From contig JALNYT010000002.1 in the NCBI GenBank assembly GCA_023229685.1, forward strand, positions 310,001 through 374,000: a stretch of DNA of 64,000 nucleotides, written 5' to 3'. Below, piece by piece: positions 18,830 to 26,862 of the stretch (positions are counted from its first letter, which is position 1; the number at the start of each line of letters is the position of its first letter). The notes beneath the pieces are model-generated. The model was not told where the DNA came from and ran no database searches. It worked only from the letters and a program-made list of their open reading frames with translations. Position numbers and translations under genes: made by a program. The DNA comes from Sulfuritalea sp. (lineage in GTDB: Bacteria; Pseudomonadota; Gammaproteobacteria; Burkholderiales; Rhodocyclaceae).

Positions 18830-19270
18830 GGGTCGATTCTAACAACTTAGCGCGGTGCAACATTTCCGGCGGCGCTGGCGGCCTGACTGCCGGGACATTC
18901 ATGGCAACCCAGCATCATCGGTCAGTACTATCATCATGTATCCGGGTAGACGAATGAGCACATTCATGATGAATGAGTTGCGTACAGCGGTCCGACAAAG
19001 GTCTTGCGGTCGTCGATATGCGCAGCGGTGGGATCGTTGACTCACTGTTAGATACCCGGCAATCATGGCTCGATCAGTCTTTTGCTCTTGGCAAAGCGAC
19101 TCTGCTCCGCAGGCCAACACAATCCTTGGCGAGGCCGGCGACTCGCCGTCCCGGCAGCGCCGACTTTCTGGAAACGTCGAAGGCCGCGCAAACCAATCCG
19201 AAGCCGACTGCTTGTCGCGGCGATGTGACAGCCAAATGGTTAATGGACGAGCACCTCTATACTAGGCGCC
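18830..19270. other. Gene-free divergent region between the ABC exporter and GST
   Basis: About 440 bp without a credible gene. It should contain the promoters of both flanking genes. A palindrome CATTCAT-G-ATGAATG at 18961-18975 could be an operator. A copy of the 22-nt repeat lies at 19144-19165. Nothing else stands out. Confidence 0.5.
19144..19165 (-). repeat. 22-nt dispersed repeat, copy 4 (intergenic)
   Basis: The minus strand reads AGTCGGCGCTGC then CGGGACGGCG, one mismatch from consensus. It lies about 105 bp upstream of the GST start. Confidence 0.85.
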
Positions 19271-19957
19271 ATGATTACCGTTCACCACCTCGAAACCTCG
19301 CGTTCGCAGCGCGTGCTGTGGCTGCTGGAAGAGCTCGGCGTGCCTTACGAAATCAAGCGGTACCAGCGCCACCCGCTGACGCGACTGGCGCCGCCGGAGC
19401 TGCGCGCCGTGCATCCTCTGGGCAAGTCACCGGTCATTACCGACGGTGATCTGACCATTGCCGAATCGGGCGCGATACTGGAATACTTGGTCGAGCGCTA
19501 TGGTGGCCAGGGCAAGGGGGATGTGGCAAACCTTCAGCCCGCCGCGGGGACGCCGGAGTACAGGCAGTGCCGCTTCTGGATGCATTACGCCGAAGGGTCC
19601 CTGATGAACTGGCTGGTGATGAAGCTCGTTTTCGTGAGCATTCCGAAGCAGCCCATGCCGTTTTTTGTCAGGCCGATCGCGCGCAAGCTCTGCGCCCAGG
19701 TCCTGGCCAAACTGGTCGACCCGAACGTGTCCACCGCAATGAAATTCATGGAAGAACATCTGGCGACGCACCGGTGGTTTGCCGGCGAGCAGCTGACGAT
19801 GGCGGATTTTCAGATGAGTTTTGCCGTCGAGGCTGCGCTGTCGCGCGCCGGCAACGGCCGTTTTCCGAACTTGCAGGCGTACAAGTCCAGGATGGAAGCC
19901 AGGCCAGCCTATCAAAGGGCCATCGCGCAGGGCGGCCCGGTAATCATGTCGGCTTAA
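19271..19957 (+). CDS. Glutathione S-transferase
   Basis: Cytosolic GST-fold protein of 228 residues. The N-terminal thioredoxin-like domain begins MITVHHLETSRSQRVLWLLEEL and includes the glutathione-binding HPLGKSPVITDG and AESGAILEYLVERYG; the C-terminal helical domain has the capping-box-like LTMADFQMSFAVEAAL. It probably conjugates or reduces electrophiles with glutathione; substrate is unknown. It is the first gene after the divergent region and is followed by a small uncharacterised gene 52 bp on. Confidence 0.92.
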   Translation: MITVHHLETSRSQRVLWLLEELGVPYEIKRYQRHPLTRLAPPELRAVHPLGKSPVITDGDLTIAESGAILEYLVERYGGQGKGDVANLQPAAGTPEYRQCRFWMHYAEGSLMNWLVMKLVFVSIPKQPMPFFVRPIARKLCAQVLAKLVDPNVSTAMKFMEEHLATHRWFAGEQLTMADFQMSFAVEAALSRAGNGRFPNLQAYKSRMEARPAYQRAIAQGGPVIMSA

Positions 19958-20009
19958 ACAGGCTGCGTTCCTGCCGACCCCTGCTGCGCTTTTTTTCAAA
20001 GGCTATTCC

Positions 20010-20504
20010 ATGCACCCGATCCACGATGTCGATGTACTTCTTCTGATGGCCACCGCGCTTGCTTCAAAAAGGCGTCCGGCGGAACTCGTCGAGATCATGG
20101 CCGCGACCGATCTGATTCACGGCTCGATTCCACTCGACGTGGACCTGGCGGCGGCGTTCGTTCGGCTGTCCACGCACGGCTTGGTCAGCGAGCAGGCGGG
20201 CCGCTTCACGCTGACGCCGGACGCGCTGGAGTTCATGGCCGGTGTGCGCCATAAGAGAAAGGCCGAGCCGGCAGAACGCCTGCTCGCCATCAAGCAGGAA
20301 CTCGCCGGCTACACGCCGAAAGGCGAGGGTGCGGCGATCCGGCTGGCGACGGAACAGATCAGCGCCGCGATTCTGGCGCACCGGGTGTTCCTGAAGAGCC
20401 CGGGCCGAAACATGCTGGTGCCCAGACCCAAGGCTGCCGTGGACAAGGCCAAGCGTCCCGGGCAGTGGCGCAAGCTCGACGCCGGACGCCGTTCCAAGAG
20501 TTGA
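20010..20504 (+). CDS. Hypothetical protein, possible winged-helix fold
   Basis: Predicted soluble protein of 164 residues that I do not recognise by name. The N-terminal half (about residues 5-90) alternates short helices and ends in FVRLSTHGLVSEQAGRFTLTPDALEF, which resembles the recognition helix and wing of a winged-helix domain. The C-terminus is basic (RPKAAVDKAKRPGQWRKLDAGRRSKS), consistent with nucleic-acid binding. Codon use is like its neighbours. It lies between a GST and a convergent metallopeptidase-like gene, and this context gives no functional clue. Confidence 0.6.
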   Translation: MHPIHDVDVLLLMATALASKRRPAELVEIMAATDLIHGSIPLDVDLAAAFVRLSTHGLVSEQAGRFTLTPDALEFMAGVRHKRKAEPAERLLAIKQELAGYTPKGEGAAIRLATEQISAAILAHRVFLKSPGRNMLVPRPKAAVDKAKRPGQWRKLDAGRRSKS

Positions 20505-20516
20505 AGCGGGCCGGCG

Positions 20517-21086
20517 TCAGCCGCTGGCGCCGCGCTTTTCGTCGGTCCGCGCGCCCGGGAGCACGGCGGCCGACCACAGCGGCCGCCCGGTGGCGTCCAG
20601 ATGGCTGAGGTAGGCGCGCAAATCGAACTCCAGCTGGTGATAGTCGGCTTCCATATGCCGGCATAGTTGATAAAAAGCCTTGTCGTGAGCGCGTTCCCTG
20701 ATATGGGCGAGTTCATGAACGACGATCATGCGCAGGAAGGCGATCGGCATCTCCCTGAATACCGCCGCTATCCGGATCTCGCGCTTCGACTTGAGCTTCT
20801 GGCCTTGTACCCGCGAGATGCTGGTGTGCGTGCCGAGTGCCTGCCGGATGACATGCAGCTTGCTGTCGAACATCACCTTGCTCAGTTGCCCGGCGTTGCG
20901 CAGATACTCGTCCTTGAGCTCCATCACGTAGTCATAAAGCGCAGTGTCGGTACGCACCGCGTGCGCCAGCGGATACTTGCGCAGCAGCATGTCGGCCAGC
21001 AGGTCTTGCTCGATCAGCCGCCGCACTTCCGCTGCCAGTGCGGCAGGATAGCCAGACAGGTAATCCGGCGCGGGTTTCTGGCGCAT
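20517..21086 (-). CDS. YgjP-like zinc metallopeptidase-related protein
   Basis: Protein of 189 residues with the zinc motif HELAH followed by a third histidine (VVHELAHIRERAHDKAFYQLCRHM), as in the YgjP/WLM branch of gluzincins. Such proteins are often annotated as M48-family or metal-dependent hydrolases; their substrates are mostly unknown. I chose the ATG at 21086 (MRQKPAPDYL); the frame is open to 21179, but the extra residues look like upstream noise. It is convergent with the preceding hypothetical gene (12 bp apart) and divergent from the LLM oxidoreductase. Confidence 0.8.
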   Translation of the reverse strand: MRQKPAPDYLSGYPAALAAEVRRLIEQDLLADMLLRKYPLAHAVRTDTALYDYVMELKDEYLRNAGQLSKVMFDSKLHVIRQALGTHTSISRVQGQKLKSKREIRIAAVFREMPIAFLRMIVVHELAHIRERAHDKAFYQLCRHMEADYHQLEFDLRAYLSHLDATGRPLWSAAVLPGARTDEKRGASG

Positions 21087-21219
21087 CGTGGTGGTTGACA
21101 GTGCAGTGGATGCCGGATTGTACCGGGCGCTAACGGCGGCGCGAACAGCGATGAAGCGGGCCGGAAATCGGCATATCATGATTTGCCTACCCGGATTCGG
21201 GAATACTCAGAGCGCACCC

Positions 21220-22221
21220 ATGAACGCACTTCACGACATCCCGTTGTCCATGCTCGACCTCGTCGCCGTGCGCGAGGGGGGCACCGTGGCCGATGCGCTT
21301 GCCATAGCCCTGCGCACGGCACGGCACGCCGAGTCGCTCGGCTTTACCCGCTACTGGCTGGCCGAACACCACAACCTGCAGGGCATCGCGAGCTCGGCCA
21401 CTGCCGTGCTGGTGGGCTATATCGCGGGCGGGACCAGTCGCATCCGTGTCGGCTCGGGTGGCGTGATGCTGCCCAATCACGCGCCGCTGGTGGTCGCCGA
21501 GGCCTTCGGCACGCTGGCCGAGCTCTACCCGAAGCGCATCGATCTGGGCCTGGGACGCGCTCCCGGCACCGACCAGGTCACCATGCGCGCCTTGCGCCGC
21601 GATCGGGTCGAGGCCGAAGCCGACTTTCCGCGCGAGGTCGCCGAACTCCAGCAACTGCTCGCCCCGCCCAAGCCCGGCCAACGCGTGGTCGCCATGCCCG
21701 GCGCCGGTACCGAGGTGCCGATCTGGTTGCTGGGGTCCAGCCTGTTCTCGGCACGTTTGGCGGCAGAGCGCGGCCTGCCCTATGCCTTTGCCTCGCACTT
21801 CGCGCCACGCCTGCTGCTCCAGGCGCTTGACGTCTACCGCAGCCAGTTTCGTCCCTCGCCGACGCTGGCGAAACCCTATGTGATCATCGGCGTTCCGCTG
21901 ATCGCCGCGCCGAGCGACGACGAAGCTCAATTCCTCGCCAGCAGCACCTATCAGCGAGTGTTGGGCATCCTGCGCGGCGACCGCGGCCTGCTGCAGCCGC
22001 CGGCGGCGGATTTCATGTTGCATCTGCATCCGCAGGAACGCGCCGCCATCGACGACTTCCTCGCCGCCGCCGTGATCGGCGGGCCGCAAACGGTACGCCA
22101 GGGCCTTGCCGCGCTGCTGCAGGCCACGGCTGCCGACGAATTGATGCTGGTTTGCGACATCTTCGATCCAGCCTTGCGGCTGCGCTCGCTGGACATCGCT
22201 GCCGCGGCACGTGCCGCGTGA
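21220..22221 (+). CDS. LLM-class (luciferase-like) flavin-dependent oxidoreductase
   Basis: Flavin-dependent monooxygenase of the bacterial-luciferase superfamily, 333 residues, TIM-barrel fold, in the MsnO8-like subgroup. Recognisable pieces are PLSMLDLVAVREGGT at the start, RYWLAEHHNLQGIASSATAVL, RIRVGSGGVMLPNHAPLVVAEAFGTL and RIDLGLGRAPGTD. It should use reduced FMN and oxygen on an unknown substrate. The ATG at 21220 fits the family's usual N-terminus; upstream codons in frame overlap the divergent metallopeptidase-like gene's start region. Confidence 0.9.
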   Translation: MNALHDIPLSMLDLVAVREGGTVADALAIALRTARHAESLGFTRYWLAEHHNLQGIASSATAVLVGYIAGGTSRIRVGSGGVMLPNHAPLVVAEAFGTLAELYPKRIDLGLGRAPGTDQVTMRALRRDRVEAEADFPREVAELQQLLAPPKPGQRVVAMPGAGTEVPIWLLGSSLFSARLAAERGLPYAFASHFAPRLLLQALDVYRSQFRPSPTLAKPYVIIGVPLIAAPSDDEAQFLASSTYQRVLGILRGDRGLLQPPAADFMLHLHPQERAAIDDFLAAAVIGGPQTVRQGLAALLQATAADELMLVCDIFDPALRLRSLDIAAAARAA

Positions 22222-22279
22222 CGGATCGCCGGCCGCGGTCAGGGACGAAACGAGCCGCGGCGCGGCGGGGCTTGGCCGA

Positions 22280-22633
22280 TTATTGCGAAAGAATCCACTG
22301 GGCCACGTTTTTCAACACCTTCGGATCCTTGGTGTCGAGAATCTTGTGGTCCTCTTCCTTGCCGTCATCCAGCTTGATCCGCGGGCCCTGGGTCATCTGT
22401 CGGAGGACTTTCTGTTCGCCGTCAGCCTTGCCCTTGTACTTTTCCGCGATCTTCTTGAGCGAAGGACCGGCTTTCGCTTTAAGGGGGTCATGGCATTTGC
22501 GGCAGTCATTCTCCTTGAACACGTTCTTCGCCGCCTCGACGTCGACCTGAACCGGGGCGGCAAGAGTGGAAGAAGCCGCGGCAACAATTGCAATTGCGAC
22601 AAATGCCGAAGGCCATGGAGTTGGATAGCTCAT
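22280..22633 (-). CDS. Periplasmic class I c-type cytochrome
   Basis: Small monohaem cytochrome c of 117 residues. A signal peptide ends at about AAASSTLAA, residue 26; the haem-binding motif CRKCH is at residues 44-48 and the axial methionine is probably Met80. The end (NVAQWILSQ) is typical of cytochrome c551/c552-like electron carriers. It would shuttle electrons in the periplasm to a terminal oxidase or reductase. It is convergent with the LLM gene; there is no respiratory gene beside it. Confidence 0.92.
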   Translation of the reverse strand: MSYPTPWPSAFVAIAIVAAASSTLAAPVQVDVEAAKNVFKENDCRKCHDPLKAKAGPSLKKIAEKYKGKADGEQKVLRQMTQGPRIKLDDGKEEDHKILDTKDPKVLKNVAQWILSQ

Positions 22634-22886
22634 AGTTGATTTTTCGCTGAGTAGTCGATGTCTTGCGAGTCGGGGCTGGTTGCTTGCGCGGTGATGCCAG
22701 CGGTGATTTTACCGCTACGCGTATTCTGCGCAAAGCTCGCGCGCCGGTCTTGCGCCGGCCAAGCTATACCCGTCCTCGAATCAGGCGGGCCATGCAATAG
22801 CACGGCGACATCGTCGCCCCCGGAATGCCGCTGCCGGGCGTCCGGCAGCGGTGTCGATCTGCTCAGTGGTTTAACCGGGTTTCAGA

Positions 22887-23855
22887 TCAGTTGGAGCGCA
22901 AGCCAATGTAGCCGTGGCCGCCTCTGGCGCCCGGGTCGCATTCAGTCCGACTGCCTTCGCCACCACCGCCCCCGCTACCGAGCGTGCCGCGTTGCGGTGT
23001 GACCTCTGTGTGGCCGGGGCTCTCGCCGCCGCCACCACCACCATGTGCCGCGGTGGTCGATCCGCCGCCGCCGCCGGCGCCCGAGAACTTGTCACCGGCC
23101 GAAACAGACCCGGCCGCCCCTCCCGTCGCAACGCCTCCCGAGGTGCGCTTGCCTGAACCAGGCTCGGCTGCCTGTTTGGCGGTCGTGCTGGTTTCACTAC
23201 GGGCTCCTTCTCCACCGCTGGTCTGCCCGACGCCGGATCCGCCGTGTGCATCCATCTTGCCGGCCATCCGTTCGTTCTGGCCACGGCTTGGGCGAACATA
23301 GGTATCGGCTCCGGGCGTTCCCGTGATTACCTCGCCGGTCGCCACGCGGATCATGTTGCTGGGACTGCCAACCCAACCGGGGCCGCCGCCGAAGCCGGCA
23401 CCGGGCATGCAGGCAGTTCCTCCAGGCCCGCCTGCACCGAGGGTGAGTTTGTATACCCCCTCGGCCAGATTGACCGTCGCCTGGGTTTCCTTGGCACCGG
23501 CACCGCCACCACCACCGCCGCCGCCGCCGGTGGCTGCTTTGGCGCCGCCGGGGGCGACTTCTAAAGTCCCGCCGGCGCCGCCGCCGCCGCCATTGGCAAG
23601 ATAAACCCGGTAGCTGCCCGCCCTAAGTTGTGACGATGAAGAAACACCCGCGCGCGGCCCCACCGTGAGCAAGCACTGTTGATTTACCGCCTTGCCAACG
23701 TCGCCCTTGATCGTGAAAAGACCGCGCTCCTTGTCGTAATTGTTATCGAAACAATTCGGTAGATCGGACGCCGACACTTGAGATGCGGGCGGTATGCTGG
23801 TGCATCCGGCGCCGATGCCTGCCAATAGCAATATGGAAAGCTTGGTGACTGTCAT
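22887..23855 (-). CDS. Glycine-rich putative lipoprotein
   Basis: Secreted protein of 322 residues, rich in Gly, Ala, Ser and Thr. The N-terminus MTVTKLSILLLAGIGAGCTS looks like a lipoprotein signal peptide, although the residue at -3 (Gly) is not ideal. A short globular part with several Cys (DLPNCFDNNYDKERGLFTIKGDVGKAVNQQC) is followed by poly-Gly blocks flanking YRVYLANGG and YKLTLGAGGPGG, a pattern seen in surface or tail-fibre glycine-rich domains. It ends GGHGYIGLRSN. I chose the ATG at 23855, preceded by AAGGGG; 23870 is also possible. It is divergent from a collagen-like lipoprotein, suggesting a shared cell-surface role. Confidence 0.7.
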   Translation of the reverse strand: MTVTKLSILLLAGIGAGCTSIPPASQVSASDLPNCFDNNYDKERGLFTIKGDVGKAVNQQCLLTVGPRAGVSSSSQLRAGSYRVYLANGGGGGAGGTLEVAPGGAKAATGGGGGGGGGAGAKETQATVNLAEGVYKLTLGAGGPGGTACMPGAGFGGGPGWVGSPSNMIRVATGEVITGTPGADTYVRPSRGQNERMAGKMDAHGGSGVGQTSGGEGARSETSTTAKQAAEPGSGKRTSGGVATGGAAGSVSAGDKFSGAGGGGGSTTAAHGGGGGGESPGHTEVTPQRGTLGSGGGGGEGSRTECDPGARGGHGYIGLRSN

Positions 23856-24175
23856 TTGAATCCCCTTCATGAGAATTACCTTCCCTTCGGCCCGAAGAAG
23901 TGATGAGCCGCGCAGGCCGCGCTGTTCGGCGGCATCGGAATGCCGGTCAAACTCGCATCCCAGGGAAAATCCTATGGTTTTGAAGTGCCGCGTTCTGTGC
24001 GCTGTCGTACGCAAGGAGGCCAAAGTTGTTTTCGGGTTAGGTCAGAACAACGATATGCGCGCCAGCGCACGGAATCGCACCCTGACATGACGTACTTTTG
24101 GAGCGTTACTCCCTTCCAGCGGCCGCGAATTTGTTCAGGGAAGCGGCTTGGCTCAACCTTATAAAAGGAATTTCC
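23856..24175. other. Divergent promoter region of two surface lipoprotein genes
   Basis: 320 bp between the glycine-rich and collagen-like lipoprotein genes. It must carry both promoters; I cannot name clear -35/-10 pairs. AAAAGGA just before 24176 is the ribosome-binding site of the collagen-like gene. Confidence 0.45.
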
Positions 24176-24502
24176 ATGAAGTATTCAATACTGGTTTCTG
24201 CCGGACTGATGGCGCTCACCTTGAGTGCCTGCGACAAGCCTGCTGCCGTAGCCCCTGCAACCGTGATTGCAGTTCCCGTACCGGGGCCGGCCGGGCCGAC
24301 AGGCGCCACAGGGGCGACCGGATCAACCGGTTACACCGGAGCGCCGGGAGCTTCGGGCGATACCGGAGCGTCTGGCGCGACCGGTGCCACCGGATCGACC
24401 GGATCCACAGGTTCCACAGGCGATACCGGAGCGACGGGTCAGCGTGGCAGAACCGGCGGCGACACGGTCATAGTGGTTCCGCCTCCGCCTCCTGCGCGTT
24501 AA
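24176..24502 (+). CDS. Collagen-like lipoprotein
   Basis: Small lipoprotein of 108 residues. The lipobox is LTLSAC with Cys19; a short spacer follows, then 19 uninterrupted Gly-X-Y triplets (residues ~37-93) such as GPA GPT GAT GST GYT GAP, and a proline-rich tail (VVPPPPPAR). The Y position is mostly threonine, as in bacterial collagens that are glycosylated there. The rod is probably anchored in the outer membrane; orientation and partner are unknown. It is divergent from the glycine-rich lipoprotein and 94 bp upstream of a PLD-type lipoprotein. Confidence 0.85.
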   Translation: MKYSILVSAGLMALTLSACDKPAAVAPATVIAVPVPGPAGPTGATGATGSTGYTGAPGASGDTGASGATGATGSTGSTGSTGDTGATGQRGRTGGDTVIVVPPPPPAR

Positions 24503-24595
24503 GCTTCCTGTGGCATGGGATCGGTGTCTGCGGTCGAGGTGCAGTCGTCACGGGCGCTGCCCGTGACGAAGCTCCTCGGGCGTTACCTGCGGAAA

Positions 24596-25987
24596 ATGGT
24601 AATTCGCGCGCCCAAGCTCGCTGCGGTGATGGCCTTGAGCCTGCTCGCCACGGCAGGCTGCGCAACACTGCCTGACACCGATGCCTTGCTGCAGGAGCGG
24701 CAAACTGCGCAAGCCGCCAGATTCGAAAATGCGCGGGGTCAGCTTTCCGCACAGAAAAGCGCCGCTATCATCGCCGAGCTCAAGCGCAAATCCGGCGACA
24801 TCGATATTCTGGACAAGCAGATTGCGCTGGAACAGGCAATCAGTGACAGCCCGCTTATCCTGGGCAACAAACTCACCTTGTTACAGGACGGAAAAGCTAC
24901 CTACGCGGCAATGTTTGCCGCAATCCGCGAGGCCAAGGATCATATCAATCTCGAGTCCTACATTATCGAAGACGATCAGGTCGGGCAGGAGTTCGCGAGT
25001 TTGCTGCTGGAGCAGCAGGGTCGGGGCATTCAGGTCAACATAGTTTATGACAGCATCGGTGGCTTCAACACGCCGAAGGCTTTCTTCGAGGAACTGACGA
25101 AAGCCGGCATCGCGGTGGTCGAATTCAATCCGATCAACCCGCTCGCGGCGAAAGGGCCATGGCTGATAAATAACCGCGATCATCGGAAATTGCTGATCGT
25201 GGACGGGAAGGTCGCATTCGTCGGCGGCATCAATATCAGCAGCGTCAATTCCTCGGGCTCGGCCGGCGTGCCGCCCGGAAAGACGACCGCGCCCAATGTC
25301 GCATGGCGCGATACGGACCTTCGGATCGAAGGCCCCGTGGTCGGCGAATTGCAGAAGCTGTTCATGCAAACATGGGAAAAGCAGCACGGCGCGCCGCTTG
25401 CCGCGAAGGAATATTTTCCTGCGCTAAAAGCCGAGGGCAATGAAATAGTGCGCGCCATCGGCAGCACGCCCGACGACCCCTACAGCCTGATGTACCTGAC
25501 GCTGATCTCCGCGATCGGCAACGCGGAAAAACAGGTGTATCTGACCAACGCCTACTTCGTTCCCGACCCTCAGCTGCTCAAGGCCCTGATCGACGCGGCC
25601 GGCCGTGGCGTGGATGTGAAGCTGATTCTGCCCAGCCATTCCGACTCGGAAATGGTATTTCATGCAGGGCGTTGGCATTATTCCGAGCTGCTGAACGCCG
25701 GGATAAAGATCCACGAGCGGCGCGGCGCGCTGTTGCATTCGAAAACTGCGCTCATCGACGGCGTCTGGTCCTGCATCGGCTCGAGCAACCTGGATTGGCG
25801 CAGCGCTCTCAACAACGACGAGATCAATGCGGTGGTCCTCGGCCGCGATTTCGCCCAGCAAATGCAGGCCGCGTTCGCGAAGGACCTTGCAGCTTCGGAA
25901 ACCATCGCGCGGGAGAGTTGGCAACGCCGGTCCCTTCTCTTGCGGGTCAAGGAACTGATCGCGCACCTGTGGTCGCGCTTGCTCTAG
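24596..25987 (+). CDS. Cardiolipin synthase-like phospholipase D family lipoprotein
   Basis: Protein of 463 residues with an N-terminal hydrophobic signal ending LLATAGC, so probably a lipoprotein or membrane-anchored. It has two HKD motifs, HRKLLIVDGKVAFVGGINIS near residue 195 and HSKTALIDGVWSCIGSSNLD near residue 380. About 65 charged residues precede the first PLD domain. The closest recognisable group is cardiolipin synthase (ClsA/ClsC-like), but an exported location would make a different phosphatidyl transfer or hydrolysis possible. I chose the ATG at 24596 because the signal peptide starts there. It is the second PLD-type enzyme in the window. Confidence 0.82.
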   Translation: MVIRAPKLAAVMALSLLATAGCATLPDTDALLQERQTAQAARFENARGQLSAQKSAAIIAELKRKSGDIDILDKQIALEQAISDSPLILGNKLTLLQDGKATYAAMFAAIREAKDHINLESYIIEDDQVGQEFASLLLEQQGRGIQVNIVYDSIGGFNTPKAFFEELTKAGIAVVEFNPINPLAAKGPWLINNRDHRKLLIVDGKVAFVGGINISSVNSSGSAGVPPGKTTAPNVAWRDTDLRIEGPVVGELQKLFMQTWEKQHGAPLAAKEYFPALKAEGNEIVRAIGSTPDDPYSLMYLTLISAIGNAEKQVYLTNAYFVPDPQLLKALIDAAGRGVDVKLILPSHSDSEMVFHAGRWHYSELLNAGIKIHERRGALLHSKTALIDGVWSCIGSSNLDWRSALNNDEINAVVLGRDFAQQMQAAFAKDLAASETIARESWQRRSLLLRVKELIAHLWSRLL

Positions 25988-26135
25988 CGCAACACGGACC
26001 AGGTGGCGGCAAGACAACGCTGCAAGCCGGCAATCAGGGGCCGGCTCGAGATAGTCGAACCACATCATGCGCGACCGGGCTGCGATGGCGCTTGACAGCC
26101 CTGGGCCGCAAATGTCACCATTAAAACGTTTGTTT

Positions 26136-26149
26136 GAAACTGACGTTTA
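26136..26149 (+). promoter_or_regulatory. PsrA-type operator upstream of psrA
   Basis: GAAAC-TGAC-GTTTA, one base off the known PsrA consensus (G/C)AAAC-N4-GTTT(G/C). It ends 18 bp upstream of the psrA ATG. An overlapping AAAACGTTTG at 26123-26132 may strengthen binding. This predicts autorepression of psrA and control of the following operon, relieved by long-chain fatty acids. Confidence 0.6.
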
Positions 26150-26167
26150 TCAAAGGCCTGTTTGCCC

Positions 26168-26839
26168 ATGGAATCCGATACCCGCTCCCGCATTCTCGAT
26201 GCTGCCGAAAACCTCCTGGTTCAACACGGGCTCGACGGCACCACGTTGCGCATGATCACCACCGCGGCGCATGCCAACCTCGCCGCGGTTAATTATCACT
26301 TCGGCTCGAAAGAGGCCCTGATCGAAGCGGTTTTCCGGCGCCGGCTGACCTGGCTCAACCAGCAGCGGATTGCCGCTCTCGATGCGCTGGAAACCGAAGC
26401 CAGGGGTGCGCCCCTGAAACCGCGACAGATCGTCGAGTCCTTCTTCGGCGTAGCGATCCGCATGGCAGCGGAAAACCAGGGCGGCAGAACCTTCATGCGC
26501 CTGCTGGGCCGCATCTATACCGAGCCTTCGGAATTCGTGCGCAGCTTTCTCGCCGAGGAATATGCGGTGGTGATAGCCCGCTACAAGGCGGCTTTCTTCA
26601 AGGCGCTGCCCGATGTACCGCAGGAGGAATTCCTCTGGCGCTTCCATTTCATGATGGGTGCCTTGTCTTACGCCGTTTCCGGTCCCGATGCGCTGCGCAT
26701 TCTGGGGCCGATCGACGACACCGATCCCGAGGCGCTGTATTCCCGCCTGATGAGTTTTCTCATCGGTGGCTTGCGTGCGCCCTTGCCTGAAATCCATTCG
26801 CAACCCGTCAAGAAGCCGCGCGCAAAGCGTGCCGCTTGA
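26168..26839 (+). CDS. psrA: TetR-family fatty-acid-responsive regulator, PsrA type
   Basis: Transcriptional repressor of 223 residues. The N-terminal helix-turn-helix is RSRILDAAENLLVQHGLDGTTLRMITTAAHANLAAVNYHFGSKEAL (split here: the recognition helix is NLAAVNYHFGSK). The ligand-binding domain shares with Pseudomonas PsrA the blocks FMRLLGRIY, EEYAVVIARY and WRFHFMMGALSYAVSGPDALR. PsrA releases DNA on binding long-chain fatty acids. It heads the beta-oxidation gene set and has a matching operator just upstream. The ATG at 26168 is used rather than the TTG two codons earlier. Confidence 0.88.
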   Translation: MESDTRSRILDAAENLLVQHGLDGTTLRMITTAAHANLAAVNYHFGSKEALIEAVFRRRLTWLNQQRIAALDALETEARGAPLKPRQIVESFFGVAIRMAAENQGGRTFMRLLGRIYTEPSEFVRSFLAEEYAVVIARYKAAFFKALPDVPQEEFLWRFHFMMGALSYAVSGPDALRILGPIDDTDPEALYSRLMSFLIGGLRAPLPEIHSQPVKKPRAKRAA

Positions 26840-26862
26840 CAGTGACTGGCAAAGGAGATGTT

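Noticed and set aside
18973..19449. 158-codon frame upstream of the GST gene
   Set aside because: It overlaps the GST start, has no recognisable domain and spans the 22-nt repeat.
23480..23600. GCC/GGC triplet arrays in the glycine-rich gene, considered as a microsatellite or CRISPR-like repeat
   Set aside because: They are poly-glycine codons within a coherent secreted protein, with no regular spacer.
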